DNA of 64,000 nucleotides from Doris montereyensis (GCA_037039925.1 JAXRKP010001508.1:22501-86500), one strand, 5' to 3'; numbered from the stretch's first letter, positions 11,001-22,571 are shown. The notes: generated by a model not told the origin, from the sequence alone. Numbers and translations are program-made.

Positions 11001-13108
11001 TAACTCAGAGGGAAAACTAAGAGAAGAAATCAGCCAGAGAATCCAAAAGACAAATGCAGTATATAACCATCTAGGAAAGGCATTTGTAGGTGAACAAGAA
11101 TTGTCAACAAAAACCAAAATGGCAGTATACAACACAGTTTATTGTCCTACTCTCCTCTATGGCAGTGAAACCTGGACCTTAGACAGTAAGGAATACAGTA
11201 GAGTGCAGGCAGCCGAAATGAAATATCTAAGAAGAGTAGTAGGGAAAACTAAAAGAGAAAATCAGAAACACAACAAGAGACCAAACCAAAGCAGATATAG
11301 CATAAAAACTAAGATAGAAATGAATCAACTGAGATGGTTTGGGCATGTTAACAGAATGAATGACAATAGAATAGCTAAATCAGTATACAGTGCTAAAACT
11401 CAAGGTAAAAGTAAAAGACCAAAAGGCAGACCTCGGAGAAAATGGAAAGAAGATATAAAAGAGGCATTAACGCAAAGAGATTTAACTATTTTGGAAGGAA
11501 ACAAAAAATGTCAGGACAGAGCAGCCTGTAGAAAGATCATTTCGGGCATCTAAAACCCATGCACCGGAAGGTAGAATGGGAACTGATAAAGAAAGAATAA
11601 GATCGTGGACGATGAATGATCATTTTGTCATCCATTTCCGGTCATGCATGCTTTGCTGTTTGGCGATTCTTTCATGTTGAAACTAAACGATTCCGATACC
11701 TTCTTTAAAATTGTAAAGTTTGCCTGGGGAATTAGTATCGGATTTCGACACAAAGCTTTCAATACTTTCTTTAGTTTTTAGCGCCTATACAATACCAAGA
11801 ATTGCTTATCTACGGCCCAGCCTCCTTTTTTCAATTTAACTTTTACTCTGGAGAGATTAAGAATGCCGTGTGTGCTAAAAAGCCGATCGTGCACGTTGTT
11901 TGTATGGTTCGTGTCAAAGGGAGAAAGACAGGGGGCAATGTATATTTTTTAAGTCCGATCGCGCACATGAGTGTGTAAGAAGGCTAGGCAGAGCGTGTTT
12001 GTGTGTGTTTAATGCGACCAATCGCGCATTTGTGTATTATTATTAGAGAGTATATATGGGGAGAGTCGGGAGTTAACGGATGTCCGGAAGGCAAATGCAA
12101 GTGTTTAGTAAGAATAGAGGAGGTTGGATGAGCGAAGGGATATCATGCACGCACAGCCTGATAGCAGAATAGAGGTGGGAAAGGAGAGAGCGTGAAGAAA
12201 GACGATGTGAAAACATGATGGCAAAATCAGAGGCGACTGAGTCTGACTACGGTATCGGAAGAGAAAGAGAAATAACGAAATGTCTTCCACTACAGAGTAG
12301 ACATGGGTGGGAAAGGGTAGAACCGGGAAGAAGGCAATCATGCACCGGTACTATAGTATACAGTAATACTAGATTTAGGTCTAGATCTAGATTCCGGTTT
12401 TTATTGAAGAAGAAAGAAAGAGGGGGTGGGGTGATTGCCATAGGGGCGATTTTTACTAGGGGATAAGGTGGGTAGTTGTTTTAATTTGTTTTACATTGCA
12501 GTCAATTAAAAACTAGATTTATTTTTTGATCCTGAGAAAGAAAGAGAGAGACTGTGGTGGGGGTGGTTAAAAGTAGAACAGAGGAAGATTTATATTATAA
12601 TTGGCAATTCAATCAATCAAGTTATAGAAAAAGCCTTCCAAACCTCATTTTCTCCTCGGTAGACTGTTTAAGTATTTGTGCATGTGTTTAGGGTATGATA
12701 TTGTCACTCTTGTGTTTTATCTATTTTTCGAAAGGATATAAAAAAAATAATTCATTTTTGCACTGTTTGCATGTTTAGTGAAATGATAGGGGTAGATCTA
12801 TCACTACTAGATATATATCAGAATTATTATTTTTCAGAAATGTGTGGGAAAATGCTGAAATTATGTGAAACATTATTAATCCAAAGTGAAGCATTAAAGA
12901 AATGTGTGATCACTTTTCATTTAATTGAGATGCACTAAACAGTCATTCACTTATGATTTGAATTAGCCTAACAATTTATAGTAATGCTTAAATTGGAAAT
13001 ATGTACGCTGTTCTCCGTTTCTAGCGTTGGGGGAGTATTTCATTTCCTAGGTAGGATTTTTTGTATTGAGGTAGGAAATTTTCAGTTAACTTTGTGCTGG
13101 ACACCCTG
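8007..13108. mobile_element. DNA-transposon-like TIR element carrying LINE-B copy 1
   Basis: The ends are perfect 14-bp inverted repeats, CAGGGTGTCCAGCA at 8007-8020 and its complement at 13095-13108. Both flanks carry ATTAT, a possible 5-bp target duplication, although the flanks are AT-rich. The interior outside the LINE (8021-8219 and 11606-13094, about 1.7 kb) has no recognisable transposase. It includes three degenerate copies of a CCGATCGCGCAC-type motif near 11882, 11956 and 12018. A 188-bp element with similar ends lies at 17713-17900. The superfamily is not determined. Confidence 0.6.
8231..11594 (+). mobile_element. LINE-B copy 1, RTE-like non-LTR retrotransposon
   Basis: Order: a 5' region with three 68-bp monomers (8290-8495); an endonuclease starting FGTWNVRPINEKELELAEEM near 8652; endonuclease pieces with LRDLNARVGNN near 9058 and FSDHHLVVAKM near 9347; then an RT with GKAPGADQVYPEM near 10097, NYRGISLLSVPGKVY near 10278, FDTVRRDEL near 10501, VRQGCILSPL near 10653 and FADNLVLF at 10792-10815; then a C-terminal domain (LRWFGHVNRMNDNRIAKS near 11329, KGRPRRKW near 11422). 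The longest intact part is 10609-11553 (314 aa). There is an in-frame TGA at 10528 and several frameshifts. Possible 11-nt target duplications (GAATACTATCG at 8220 and GAATAAGATCG at 11595) match at 9 of 11 positions. Confidence 0.92.
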
Positions 13109-13197
13109 ATTATATATAATATACTACACACTATAATTATATATGTATTGTATAGTCTAACAGTTAGTACCGGTATTATAGTAATTACACATGCATA

Positions 13198-13465
13198 TGT
13201 CCCCAAATACCCGGAATGATGGGGGTTGTCTTCTTATGTTTAATAATTTGATTGTGGGGATTTTTAAACACTTTTAGTTGGGTTTTTTCTTCCTGTAATT
13301 TGTAACGGTATTAGTGTTAGTAACTATTAGTAATATTACACTGTTATAATTTTTTTAATTTTCTGTTGTTTCCTTGGGTTTTCTGTTGGTGTTCCATTGT
13401 TCAAGTGTTGGGTGTTTTTTTATTTGCTTTTGTTTTCCTTGACTGCTTTTGCTTGGGCTTTTTCT
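13198..13465 (+). repeat. Third copy of the T-rich dispersed repeat
   Basis: Similar in order and wording to 7468-7945: TCCCCAAAT, TTTGATTGTGGGGAT, CTTGGGTTTTCTGTTG and CCTTGACTGCT.TTGCTTGG. It sits 90 bp to the right of the TIR element at 8007-13108. Confidence 0.65.
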
Positions 13466-13479
13466 TTTCATGGGGGTTA

Positions 13480-14215
13480 TAAATATATGGAATGTATATT
13501 GTATATATTACTATTACACTATAGTTATCTCTGTAACTTGTAACTACACTACTATCACGTGTATTGTATCATGAATGTATGTATGATAAGCATAAATGAA
13601 AAGCCAATTCTGTATGTGCGTGAATGTAAACGCCTCTGACTCTGAGCAACTGTGGCCCCTTTCTTCCTGCAAGTAGGCCCCTATTTGTTTGAACAGAGAT
13701 AATTCAGTAGGATTCAGGATTAATTAAAATTAACAATGTCAATTTCCCATTTCGACATGGACTGTCAGTTAAATGAAATCTGGCACTTTGACTTTGAGTC
13801 ACTATTTCACTGCAACTGCAACTCATAATTGAATGGTCGACGCTGGGCTAAATAAATTTTGAATCCCATGGATTTCGCTCCAAATCCAAACTAAAATAGT
13901 AAAATCTTTCAAATCTGTGGGAGGGGTGGGGGTGGCCTAGTTTGTGTCACAGTCATGTTTCCTGCCCCAAACCCTGAGAGTGAGATCATTCCCTTTGGTG
14001 ATTTAAATTGAAGATTTCTTCCTTCCCACAAACAACATTTTACTAACACTCAATCAGTCAATGTAAAATCATACTTCATGCATTGTCATAAAAAGGGAAG
14101 TACCGGTAGGCAAAACAATTTCTTCAGTTTCAACATTTAAACAGTGTCCTGTTTATTCGCAACATAAACAAAATATAATACTAATTAATACATTATTAAA
14201 CATAAGAAAGAGCAG
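13480..14215. other. Unassigned HPRT intron 1 sequence
   Basis: AT-rich intronic sequence. I see no exon-like ORF, clear repeat or RNA gene. Confidence 0.4.
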
Positions 14216-14219
14216 CAAA

Positions 14220-14760
14220 TACTGTAGCATCACCAAATTGATGAAAGAAAATAACTGGGTACCTTTAGAAGAGAGAAGAGCCAGACACAAAGTAATACTT
14301 ATTCATAAATCAAAGGAAGAACTCATAGATATACCAGCTGAGGACCTCATAAAATCAAATAGAAACACACAAAATTTTACTGGCTCATTCAATGGACCAA
14401 GATCAAGAACTAATAGCCACCTGTATTCATTCTTTCCATCTGCCATCAGACTATGGAATGGCTTACCACCTAAAGTAAAAGCCTTTTAAAGCATATAGAT
14501 GGGTTTAAGACTCAAATATCAAATGTTAGATTAAGAGCAAGTTATGCAGATTAAGATAATGTTAACAGTTCTGGTATAACTGTAATAATATAATAATAAT
14601 AAATTATCAGATCTATAATAATATAGTTAGACGTGTTTAATAACAATGTAATAGAATATATTAATAGTTTAATATCTCAGTTATATCAAAAACACATAGC
14701 GCACGATCACATTAATCTTCAATACTGAAGCTGTGGTCTTATAGGAAGAAGAAGAAGAAA
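14220..14760 (+). mobile_element. LINE RT C-terminal fragment with 3' tail
   Basis: The frame 14238-14489 ends with LYSFFPSAIRLWNGLPPKV, the conserved FFP..I..WN.LP motif found at the C-terminus of many CR1- and jockey-like RT proteins. It is followed by an AT-rich 3' UTR and a stretch ending TGAAGCTGTGGTC and a (GAA)n tail at about 14741-14760, typical of a LINE 3' end. Only the 3' end survives. Confidence 0.7.
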
Positions 14761-14846
14761 TACATATATATATATACCATACATGTGCAACACAGCACAC
14801 CGACTCAATTTCATACAATGAATGAGTAAAAATTAAATACCTATAG

Positions 14847-14945
14847 GTAACACAAGAAGTATGTGAACAGTTTGGTGTTACTGTTAATATTAATAGTATC
14901 AATATTAACAGTAACACCAAACTGTTCACATACTCCTTGTGTTAT
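14847..14945. repeat. Near-perfect 45-bp hairpin
   Basis: Left arm 14847-14891 and right arm 14901-14945 are reverse complements with only two mismatches, separated by a 9-nt loop (AATAGTATC). It lies in HPRT intron 1. Confidence 0.95.
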
Positions 14946-15109
14946 AATAGTGTTATGATTGGCATAAAAGTCAAACATGATATTTACTATATAGTATATA
15001 GACACATAACATAAGTGGGACGTGTAGAGAAATATAAAAAGATACAAATTTTCTTCCGCTTTGGCTTGTACGGACATTTAGGACGGTGACACAAAAATGA
15101 GCCAACCAA

Positions 15110-15300
15110 TGAAAATCCGTTGAAATGCGGAGTAATTTTACTCCGTATCTCATCCGATGAGACACGAAGACACTTCGTAATGAAATTGGTGGGTAATGGG
15201 TAATGTTATGTGACACACAGTGTAATTATGGTATACACACCTAGATCTAGACTTTACTTTAGTGTTTTATCCCTACCAAAAACCCTGGATCACCTTAGAT
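15110..15300 (-). repeat. Dispersed inverted repeat, copy 3
   Basis: Bases 15185-15300 are the reverse complement of 5595-5715. Bases 15110-15180 hold the CTCATC..ATGAGA and GGAGTAATTTTACTCC palindromes also found in 7100-7250. The segment resembles the others with scattered substitutions and small indels. Confidence 0.75.
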
Positions 15301-15755
15301 TCTAGATCTAGTTGTGGATGTGGGTAAAAAAATTAAAATTTCAATATCCAAGAAAGGTGTTACAATATGGCCAGAGCTATTCGCAAGTATGACGGATAGA
15401 CGTTGCCACTATCCGTCGTTAATTTTAATTGTGAAACACTGAAAGGAGCTCGTCCCTCATTCGGTTCGCCTTTAATGAACAGAAACAGAGATAGGCCTAC
15501 AGAGAGAGAGCTAATTAAATATTATTATAAAATATGATCCTTCAAATTGTCTTGTTATAAATGGCATTGTTTGTCTTTATTTTAATGCTTTCTTTATTAT
15601 AATGAATAATATTATATGTAATATATTCATATACATATTTTTTTTAAAGAACAATTATTTGTTTATTCCATCATTACAATAACTTTAGTTTTCTACGTTT
15701 TTCTTGACTTGCTTAAAAGATTTTTTTTATCTTTACTATCAATCTCCTCTTCTAG

Positions 15756-15862
15756 ATCAGTGATGATGATCCAGGATATTCCTTACAAACATTCTGTATA
15801 CCCAAGCATTATGAAGATGACTTGAAAAGTGTCATTATTCCAGCTGGTTTAATCAGTGATAG
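15756..15862 (+). CDS. HPRT1: HPRT exon 2
   Basis: This 107-nt exon is flanked by a TCTTCTAG acceptor and a GTATGT donor. It encodes [19 protein letters not shown] and continues to PAGLISDR, the conserved N-terminal part of animal HPRT. Human HPRT1 exon 2 is also 107 nt and ends in the same phase (2 nt of the Arg codon before TERLARD). HPRT is cytosolic and converts hypoxanthine and guanine to IMP and GMP with PRPP. Confidence 0.96.
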
Positions 15863-17348
15863 GTATGTTCTATATATGTGTGACAGATTTTGTCTTTTAT
15901 TTCATTGTTATTTGACTGTAAAATTTTGGGCAGGATCGTTCTGAAAATTGATGGTTAACTGTATAGCCCATTCATTAATAATTTTGTCTTTTTTTTCCAT
16001 AATTTGCTGGCTGTCGACAACTCACTCACCCATGCTCACTCTCTCTATGTGACCTGCCTTTTTGCCATGCTCAATTTATTTTGTCTGTAGTAAATTTCAT
16101 GAAAGTAGTTAAGTAATTTCATCTTCTTTATTGCGCAGAGTACCGCTACCACTCTGCCCAGGTTGTTATGTCCAAAAATGTTGAAGAAAAATCACTGATT
16201 TCTTCAATGGACTAGTGTGGGGGAGAATAATGGTTGGCCCTGTTCAACCAGTATTATGAATCAGTTACTGACAGTAGACCTATTATATATATATATTGAC
16301 AGAAACAAAATCGTATATATACACATTTTGTCATCTTAAGAAAGTGCACTAATTGGCGAAAAATAAACAGCCTGAGGCCAAGAACATTTCCATTTTTGAT
16401 AACTTTGTGAGGGGTTATTTGATTCAGTCTTGAATACATTCATGTATGAAAGAACTTGAGCTTTTTATTTAGTGCACAAAAGGAGTCTTATCATTGTAAA
16501 CTGAGTGCGCACTCGCACAGACATTTTACTATTTTTTTATTGATAAAGAGACTATAGTCCGTACCCGGCATGCAAATTAATATCTGATGTGCCAATGTAG
16601 AGACAGGATACATAATATTTATATTTTCAATACTTTCAAAGGCATCAAGTATTAAAATACAAAAAAAACGCATATTTGATGGCAAAAGCGAATTAGTTCA
16701 AATCATCAGTTATTTTGGTGCTAAATTTTAGCAGCGTACGTTGCCAAATAACATCTGCAGGCTTTTAAAACTAAAGTTTGTATAGGCTGGTGTGAGATTT
16801 TGTTTTATTATGACATATATGTGTTTTTTAATTTAATGGGGTTTTTTTGCAGATAAATATTTCTATTGTTCTTCATTGAAATCCGGAAAGTGTTTAATTA
16901 TCTCCATAAATATTATATTGAGTGCATATTTACAGTCCACAAAATCATTTTAAAGTGCATATTTTGTAACAAGAGTGCATCATATATATAATACGTGATA
17001 TGTCATGTAATCTTCATTTGACTACATATTAGTACCTTTATGGTATTTATTATCACGTCCAATTATTTTTTTTTGCTCATTGTTATTATTATCATCAGTA
17101 CGAAATAAGCTTTATGATAATGAATTATAATAGTTCAATGTGTTCTCAACATTTTTCAAACTAAGATTAGTATCATTATTATTGTTAAGCTCAGATTCTT
17201 TTATTTAAAATAAAAACCTTGGATGTACCCTGGAAAAGAACCCACCATTTTATCTAAGTAGCTCTTTGAAAATAATGGCTAACTCTTTGTGATAGACGAG
17301 TGTTTTGTTTGTAAAATCAAGTGATTTTTTAATAATTTGAAATTGCAG
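15863..17348. other. HPRT intron 2
   Basis: 1486-nt AT-rich intron from a GTATGT donor to a TTGCAG acceptor. No repeat family or RNA gene is recognised in it. Confidence 0.7.
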
Positions 17349-17532
17349 GACAGAACGGCTTGCCAGGGATATAGTCGCAGACCTAAATAGCGAGCCTCTT
17401 GTAGCACTTTGTGTCTTGAAGGGTGGATACAAGTTTTTCACTGACCTGATGGACAAGATACAAGCTTTAAACCGAAACAATGCAGTGTCTACACCTTTAG
17501 CCCTGGATTTTATCAGACTTAAAAGCTATGTT
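17349..17532 (+). CDS. HPRT1: HPRT exon 3
   Basis: 184 nt, the same length as human exon 3, with acceptor TTGCAG and donor GTGAGT. It encodes [13 protein letters not shown], the pyrophosphate-loop region [13 protein letters not shown] (predicted residues about 61-73), and the end of the core up to RLKSY, whose Ser-Tyr pair starts the flexible catalytic loop. All these are signature segments of HPRT. The frame is open and no key residue is missing. Confidence 0.97.
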
Positions 17533-17712
17533 GTGAGTTTGGTTGGTCATTATTTAATTAGGAAAGATAAAATGATACATGTGTTAACTGTAGTTTTATG
17601 AATAAAACTGCAGCCTTTGTGATGTGGAATCAATGTCCTCTCACGATTCAGTCATTTTCCCTAACTCTGTTAGTTTTCTTTGATTATTGGAACTTACCTA
17701 AATTAGTGTTTT

Positions 17713-17900
17713 CAGGTTGTCCAGCAACGGTTGGAACTACGTCGACTTTTTGATATATATTTAGTTTAAAGCATTGAGGTCAAAGTGTATATATATATGA
17801 AAGGTTTTCGATCACGCATAAACAGATTGTATAAATGCATTACAAAAAAAAATTCTTTTGATGGAACAAAGTTAAAGTTGTTTTTTTGCCGGACACCCGG
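17713..17900. mobile_element. Short TIR element (188 bp)
   Basis: The left end CAGGTTGTCCAGCAA and the right end TTGCCGGACACCCGG are imperfect inverted repeats, close to the ends of the element at 8007-13108. There is no coding capacity. It is probably a MITE of the same family, in HPRT intron 3. Confidence 0.5.
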
Positions 17901-17945
17901 TGATTTGAATTGCTCTAAATTTTCAGCCTGTGGTCTCTAAATGTT

Positions 17946-18200
17946 TTAACTTTGACTTATGGCTGTGTCGCGGCCTGTTCTTCGGACAAGGCCACCTCGG
18001 CTCTCTCTGTGATTTTCGCTGTTACTGTTCATTAGGATTCTCCACTGTTTTCGGTGTCTTACGATTGATCGTAGTTGGTTCAGACCTTCCCAGGTTTTAA
18101 ATTCCATATGCGTCGCTAGGAAGGAGAGATCTTTATTAATCACCGTGGGGAGTGCAGTCAATGGTCTTCCTCTAAATTTGCTTCCAGATGTCATGAAGTA
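17946..18200 (-). mobile_element. LINE ORF2 C-terminal fragment
   Basis: Reverse-strand frame with RGRPLTALPTVINKDL and, further on, LRSIVRHRKQWRILM. This resembles the RGRP...L...A.DR..WR ending of RTE-like and related non-LTR ORF2 proteins. No RT core is present here, so the assignment rests on this ending alone. Confidence 0.55.
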
Positions 18201-18929
18201 AGCTGTCCCACTCTTTATTGGCAGGAATATCCTCTTCTCTTCTTAAAGGGTGCCATTGATTTTCTAAAATTCAGACCTTTCATTTCTCCGCTTTTAGGCG
18301 GAATGCCTGCAATTTTATCATTTCCGACATTTTTCCACCAAACGAAATTTTTATTTTATTTTCGGACATTTGCGATTCGAATGGCAGAAATGACGAATGT
18401 TGGAAGAAACGAGTTTTAAAATTTCGGCGTTGTAACTTCCGTTTGAGATTGAGATTTAGGCATTGTTCCAGTCTTAGTCTCAGTTCGATTAGGCGCTTTG
18501 CTTTGTTAACAATTACGTATCAATCAAGATGTCTACCTTTAACGTGAAACTTTCATCATGTCGGAAATTCTTGACTTTGTTGATAGGAATTCAGACACTA
18601 AATCTATAGAAAATGGCGTGAGAAATAAATTTTGATGGAATTGGTAAGAGGGCAAATAAAGGATGGGAACAGATTTCCTGTCTGTTTACTTTAGAAAACT
18701 CCCTAATCCAGGCCTGGTATTCTGCATGTATTGTAAAATTAAAGTTGACTACAGTCAGAAAGGAAAATCCACATCAACCGGCATTCTGACAGCGTGAGTC
18801 ATAAGAAAAAGAGACAGATCCTGAATAGTAACCATGTTCTGCCAGCTGTATTCAGATCAACTTTTAATTTGGAATGTCTCAGCATTGTCATCATATTATG
18901 TAACAGTGTATGTTTTGTATAAATGTATT
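18201..18929. other. Unassigned part of HPRT intron 3
   Basis: No gene, repeat match or RNA element is recognised. Confidence 0.4.
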
Positions 18930-18942
18930 TCCTTCCTTCAAT

Positions 18943-19052
18943 TTCTTTCCTTTTACTATTTCACTTTTCTTTTATCTTGCTGTTTCCTCTTAATTAACCA
19001 TGAGATCTCCACAATGGTGGACAGGGTAAATTTCAATGAAACAAACAAACAA
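18943..19052 (+). mobile_element. SINE-1 copy with 13-bp target duplication
   Basis: 5'-shortened copy of the 140-bp SINE-1 family (core ATCTTGCTGTTTCCTCTTAAT, GAGATC, ACAATGGTGGA, and the 3' end GGTAAATTTCAATGAAAC). It is flanked by perfect 13-nt duplications, TCCTTCCTTCAAT at 18930-18942 and 19053-19065, which defines its ends. Confidence 0.85.
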
Positions 19053-19334
19053 TCCTTCCTTCAATATCTCAACAAAAGAAGACAAAGGAATTCTAATTTG
19101 GTTAAGATTTCCCTTGACGCCATCACTTACTCTATTATATTGAAGCTATGATTGTCTGTGCCAAAGTCTCTGTTTATTAAGGCACACATTGCTGAGCTGC
19201 TCTGTCTGAGAGTATTTTTCAGTATTTGTACATACAGGCTTTTTATTTGGTCTCCTCAATGTGTGACGTGAGGCTTGGTTTCTTTGTTTTCTTCTTTCTT
19301 TGTTTTTTATATTTATTTATTTGTATTCACTCAG

Positions 19335-19400
19335 AATGCTGAATCGTCAGGTAAGGTGCAGGTCATCGGAGGAGACAACTTGGCGAATTTAAAAGGAAAG
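19335..19400 (+). CDS. HPRT1: HPRT exon 4
   Basis: 66 nt, equal to human exon 4, between CTCAG and GTGAGG. It encodes NAESSGKVQVIGGDNLANLKGK, spelled NAESSGKVQVIGG then DNLANLKGK, matching the flexible loop and following strand of HPRT (human GDIKVIGGDDLSTLTGK). Confidence 0.95.
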
Positions 19401-19465
19401 GTGAGGCCTGAATTGTAAAGTTTAAATCATTTTCCTATTATTATTTTCTTTCCGTTCTTTCGTAC

Positions 19466-20290
19466 GTGTATTACCCACGGCTGTGCATACGTTTAGTTTC
19501 TCACCGAACGTGGTGATTGACCTCGGTGAGAGGTCAGCGAAAGTTCACAGTGGGCCCACGCTGAAGTGTGCTGTTACTCTCGGCATTGGTTGTGTAACAT
19601 TGCTTTTTAGAAACAACTATAAACACCACAAGACAGAAGCCCACACTTTGATTTCACGAAAAACATAAAGATCAATGTACTTTTTATCAGATTTTTGTTT
19701 TCATGAGAACGGTATTATCTGTTTCAAACGTGGCAAATTAGATGTATTTAATGACACGATCTTATTTTTTTTTAATGTCAATTTTGGCACAATAATTGCT
19801 TTTAAAAACTATACTTACGGAGAAAAGTATAATTGACCGTTTTAACTGTAGTTACCGCAATTCCGCCCACTTATTGTTTGGGCACAATTGGCCTTTATGT
19901 ACTGTTACCTCTAATGCACCCATCGCGCAGATATTAATATATGTTTTAACGATGTTTAATCGTTTAGGGGATAAAAAGACAGTGTTTTAAAATATTCATT
20001 GTGTCTCAAGGAAGAACACCATAACAGTTAAAATAGAATAGTCTGAAAGCATAGAGACATACGCATTCAGATATGGTAAGAAAAGTATGTTCTTTATGAC
20101 TTAATACGTATCTTCAGAATAGCGGCAACTCAAGTGATAGCACGACAATATCAGCGTAATAGCGGAGAAACCTGATACGGGCTGGGGCAATTCCCCTGGG
20201 TGCCCACTGACAGTTGATTTATTGTGCGCCTGCGAACTAAAGGTGCGCTCTCAGCACTAATCTACACAGCCGTGTACCCCTCTTACCATC
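19466..20290. other. Possible decayed mobile element in HPRT intron 4
   Basis: A short inverted match around CACGGCTGTG occurs at about 19476 and 20266, and the intervening text has a different, more GC-rich character near both ends. No transposase or target duplication is visible, so this is only a suggestion. Confidence 0.2.
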
Positions 20291-20538
20291 TTGCTTCATG
20301 TCCTTTTAAAATGGAAATCTTGCATTGTCTTTTGATGAAAATTTTACAAGATTCATATTTATTTCAAGGAAAATTATAATAGTTATTTTTTCAAAGGTGA
20401 CCTAATCAATATCAAGGTTGATTTGCTTTGAAATTTGATTTTGGTGTTTTTTATTTTTATGTTTTATTTGACTTGTTTGAATGATTCCTGTATTAAAACT
20501 TTTTTAAAATCAACCTAATTTTTCATTCATATTTACAG

Positions 20539-20639
20539 AATGTGCTCATTGTAGAAGATATAATTGACACAGGAAGAACAATGATGCAGTTGTTGGAGAT
20601 GGTTAGGGAAGTGGAGCCAAAATCTGTGAAAGTTGCAAG
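20539..20639 (+). CDS. HPRT1: HPRT exon 5 (human exons 5 and 6 joined)
   Basis: 101 nt between TTTACAG and GTATAA. It encodes [19 protein letters not shown] and continues through [15 protein letters not shown] (predicted residues 132-138) is the PRPP-binding signature; the acidic pair and DTG loop are intact. Human HPRT1 splits this stretch into exons of 18 and 83 nt (sum 101). Here they are one exon. Confidence 0.97.
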
Positions 20640-20939
20640 GTATAACTTCCAACAACAAAATATTTTCCCTCACCTTTTACCTGTGAATTCTTTTCTTTTT
20701 TTATCTTGCGATTTTTTCTCCTGTTGTATTTTAGGATGGGGAAGAGGAAAGTACCTGGCTTTTTATTTCTTTTTTCTTATAGCATCCACGCAATGAAAAG
20801 AGAATGTACACACAACAAATATTTTTTGGAGTCAATGTTAAGAAATTTACTCAGGAAAACAAAATTTGTAACGATTTTATGACAACTTTTAATCTTATTG
20901 TAATTATAAGTATTATAAGTTTACAAGACAATTAATATG

Positions 20940-21070
20940 AGGTGTGCCACTTTTATTCTTTTGTCAATTATGACAGTTTTCTTCAGTGGCAAGAAGTAAT
21001 TATGTCATAATAGAATTTGAACAAGGTGCGCCGCTTTTCTGCTTTTGCCGGTAATCACGATAGAGAATTT
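20940..21070. repeat. Imperfect tandem duplication in intron
   Basis: Two segments (about 20940-20975 and 21024-21062) share AGGTG.GCC.CTTTT.T.CTTTTG followed by ATTTGAA-like text. The identity is low and the function unknown. Confidence 0.35.
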
Positions 21071-21354
21071 GAATGACTTGTGTAAATACCTTTAAATCAA
21101 TAATAATAAGTCTACATAATCTTGATGTTGGTGTATCTTAGGTTATAGGGAGAGAAGGTTTTACTTCTCTTAATACTGTGTGTTAGGCTTTACATTATCT
21201 TATATATTTGAGGCTTTTGCATTTTGACTTGGAGGACATTCATGTGCGTAGTATGTAACAAACACAATTATTCCTCTCATCTATATACTTTTATGTATGT
21301 ATTTAAAATTTTGTAATTATTTATTAACATCTTGTTCATTGTGTAAAATTTCAG

Positions 21355-21401
21355 TTTGTTGGTGAAGAGAACAACGAATGGGGTTAGGTATCGTCCTGAA
21401 T
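21355..21401 (+). CDS. HPRT1: HPRT exon 6 (human exon 7)
   Basis: 47 nt, equal to human exon 7, acceptor TTTCAG and donor GTAAGT. It encodes SLLVKRTTNGVRYRPE, including the VKR Lys-Arg that binds the purine base side of the active site in the family. Confidence 0.95.
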
Positions 21402-21789
21402 GTAAGTCGCTTAAAGATGCAAATGGCGGGAAAGGGTAGTGTAAAGCATTGTTTGTTCATGTGACTCGAAGACAATGCTATTTACTTTCTTTCTGGGTTA
21501 AGTAAATAACCCCGTGACAATTTCTAGTGTTCAATCATAATTAAAGATATAGAAGGAGGCTGCTTTTTGCTGTGTTAAATCTTCCCTTTTTTCTCATGTA
21601 CATAATTTGTATTATATTATGTCTATTAAAATCCCACACAAAACAACAGCAACAAAAAATGATCCATTACAACTTTACAGATAATAATCACCACCCATGC
21701 TTTGTCTTTTTGAAAATATGTATGTCATCATTTTTAAGTAATTTGCTGAAGATCATTGTCATTCTTCATTTATTATTTTTCTTCTGCAG

Positions 21790-21866
21790 ATACTGGCTTT
21801 GAAGTACCAAATGAGTTTCTTGTAGGTTATGCGTTGGACTATAATGAATTTTTCAGAGATCTTGGT
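21790..21866 (+). CDS. HPRT1: HPRT exon 7 (human exon 8)
   Basis: 77 nt, equal to human exon 8, acceptor TCTGCAG and donor GTAAGT. It encodes [20 protein letters not shown] and FRDLG. The VGYALDYNE(F/Y)FRDL segment, with the Asp that contacts magnesium-PRPP, is intact. Confidence 0.96.
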
Positions 21867-21914
21867 GTAAGTAGACAATTAGAACGTTGTGTCATTGTAA
21901 TGTGTTGTAAATGG

Positions 21915-22240
21915 TGTTGTAGCAAAGCCATAATGTTGTGAGTTCGTAATCACGACAACACTGGTTCAAAACCCATGGCTGTGCCAGGTGTTTTTCACAG
22001 CGTTGTACTCTTCGAATAGGTACTTCGCTTTGCTTTCCTCACATGACTTAGGTGTGAGGTAGTACTCAGCTATAGGTAGAGGAAAATATTGTCAGTCTTA
22101 ATGTGAAGCGCCTTACAGACTCCTAAGGGAGTTGAGAATGACTTTAAATGAAATGGCCTCCTGGGGAATAAATAATGTACAGTCGGTGAGCCTGCACTTG
22201 TGCGGGGATATAGACTATAAATTTATCTTTATGTTTGAGA
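21915..22240 (+). mobile_element. SINE-2 copy with tRNA-like promoter
   Basis: The head has an A-box-like GTAGCAAAGCC and a B-box-like GGTTCAAAACC about 45 bp apart, as in tRNA-derived SINEs. The body from about 21998 matches the copy at 4243-4510. It lies in the last HPRT intron on the sense strand. Confidence 0.65.
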
Positions 22241-22571
22241 ATAAATACCTATTAGATCATGTGTATTATATTGAATTCTTGGGGGAAACAGCCAAAACCT
22301 TTGTTGGAGGGAGTCCAATGGGGCTGGGACGCTTGACAACCAATCATCAAACTTTTCTTTAAAGTCCAAACTTTCTCGAAAACAAAAGTGTGTTGAATCT
22401 GATCAAAAACCTATGAACCCAATAGTGCCGTATTAACTATACGCTATTTTTCATTGGAGAATTTCAGTCTTCTTTTCTTTCTTTTCTTGTTAGAATCCTC
22501 TTTCCATCATTAACCACCATAGAATGTTGCGCCTAGATTTTTAAAGTTATTTTTCTCTCTCCTTATTTCAG

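Noticed and set aside
19466..20290. Clear DNA transposon
   Set aside because: Only a short inverted match at the ends; kept as a low-confidence feature only.
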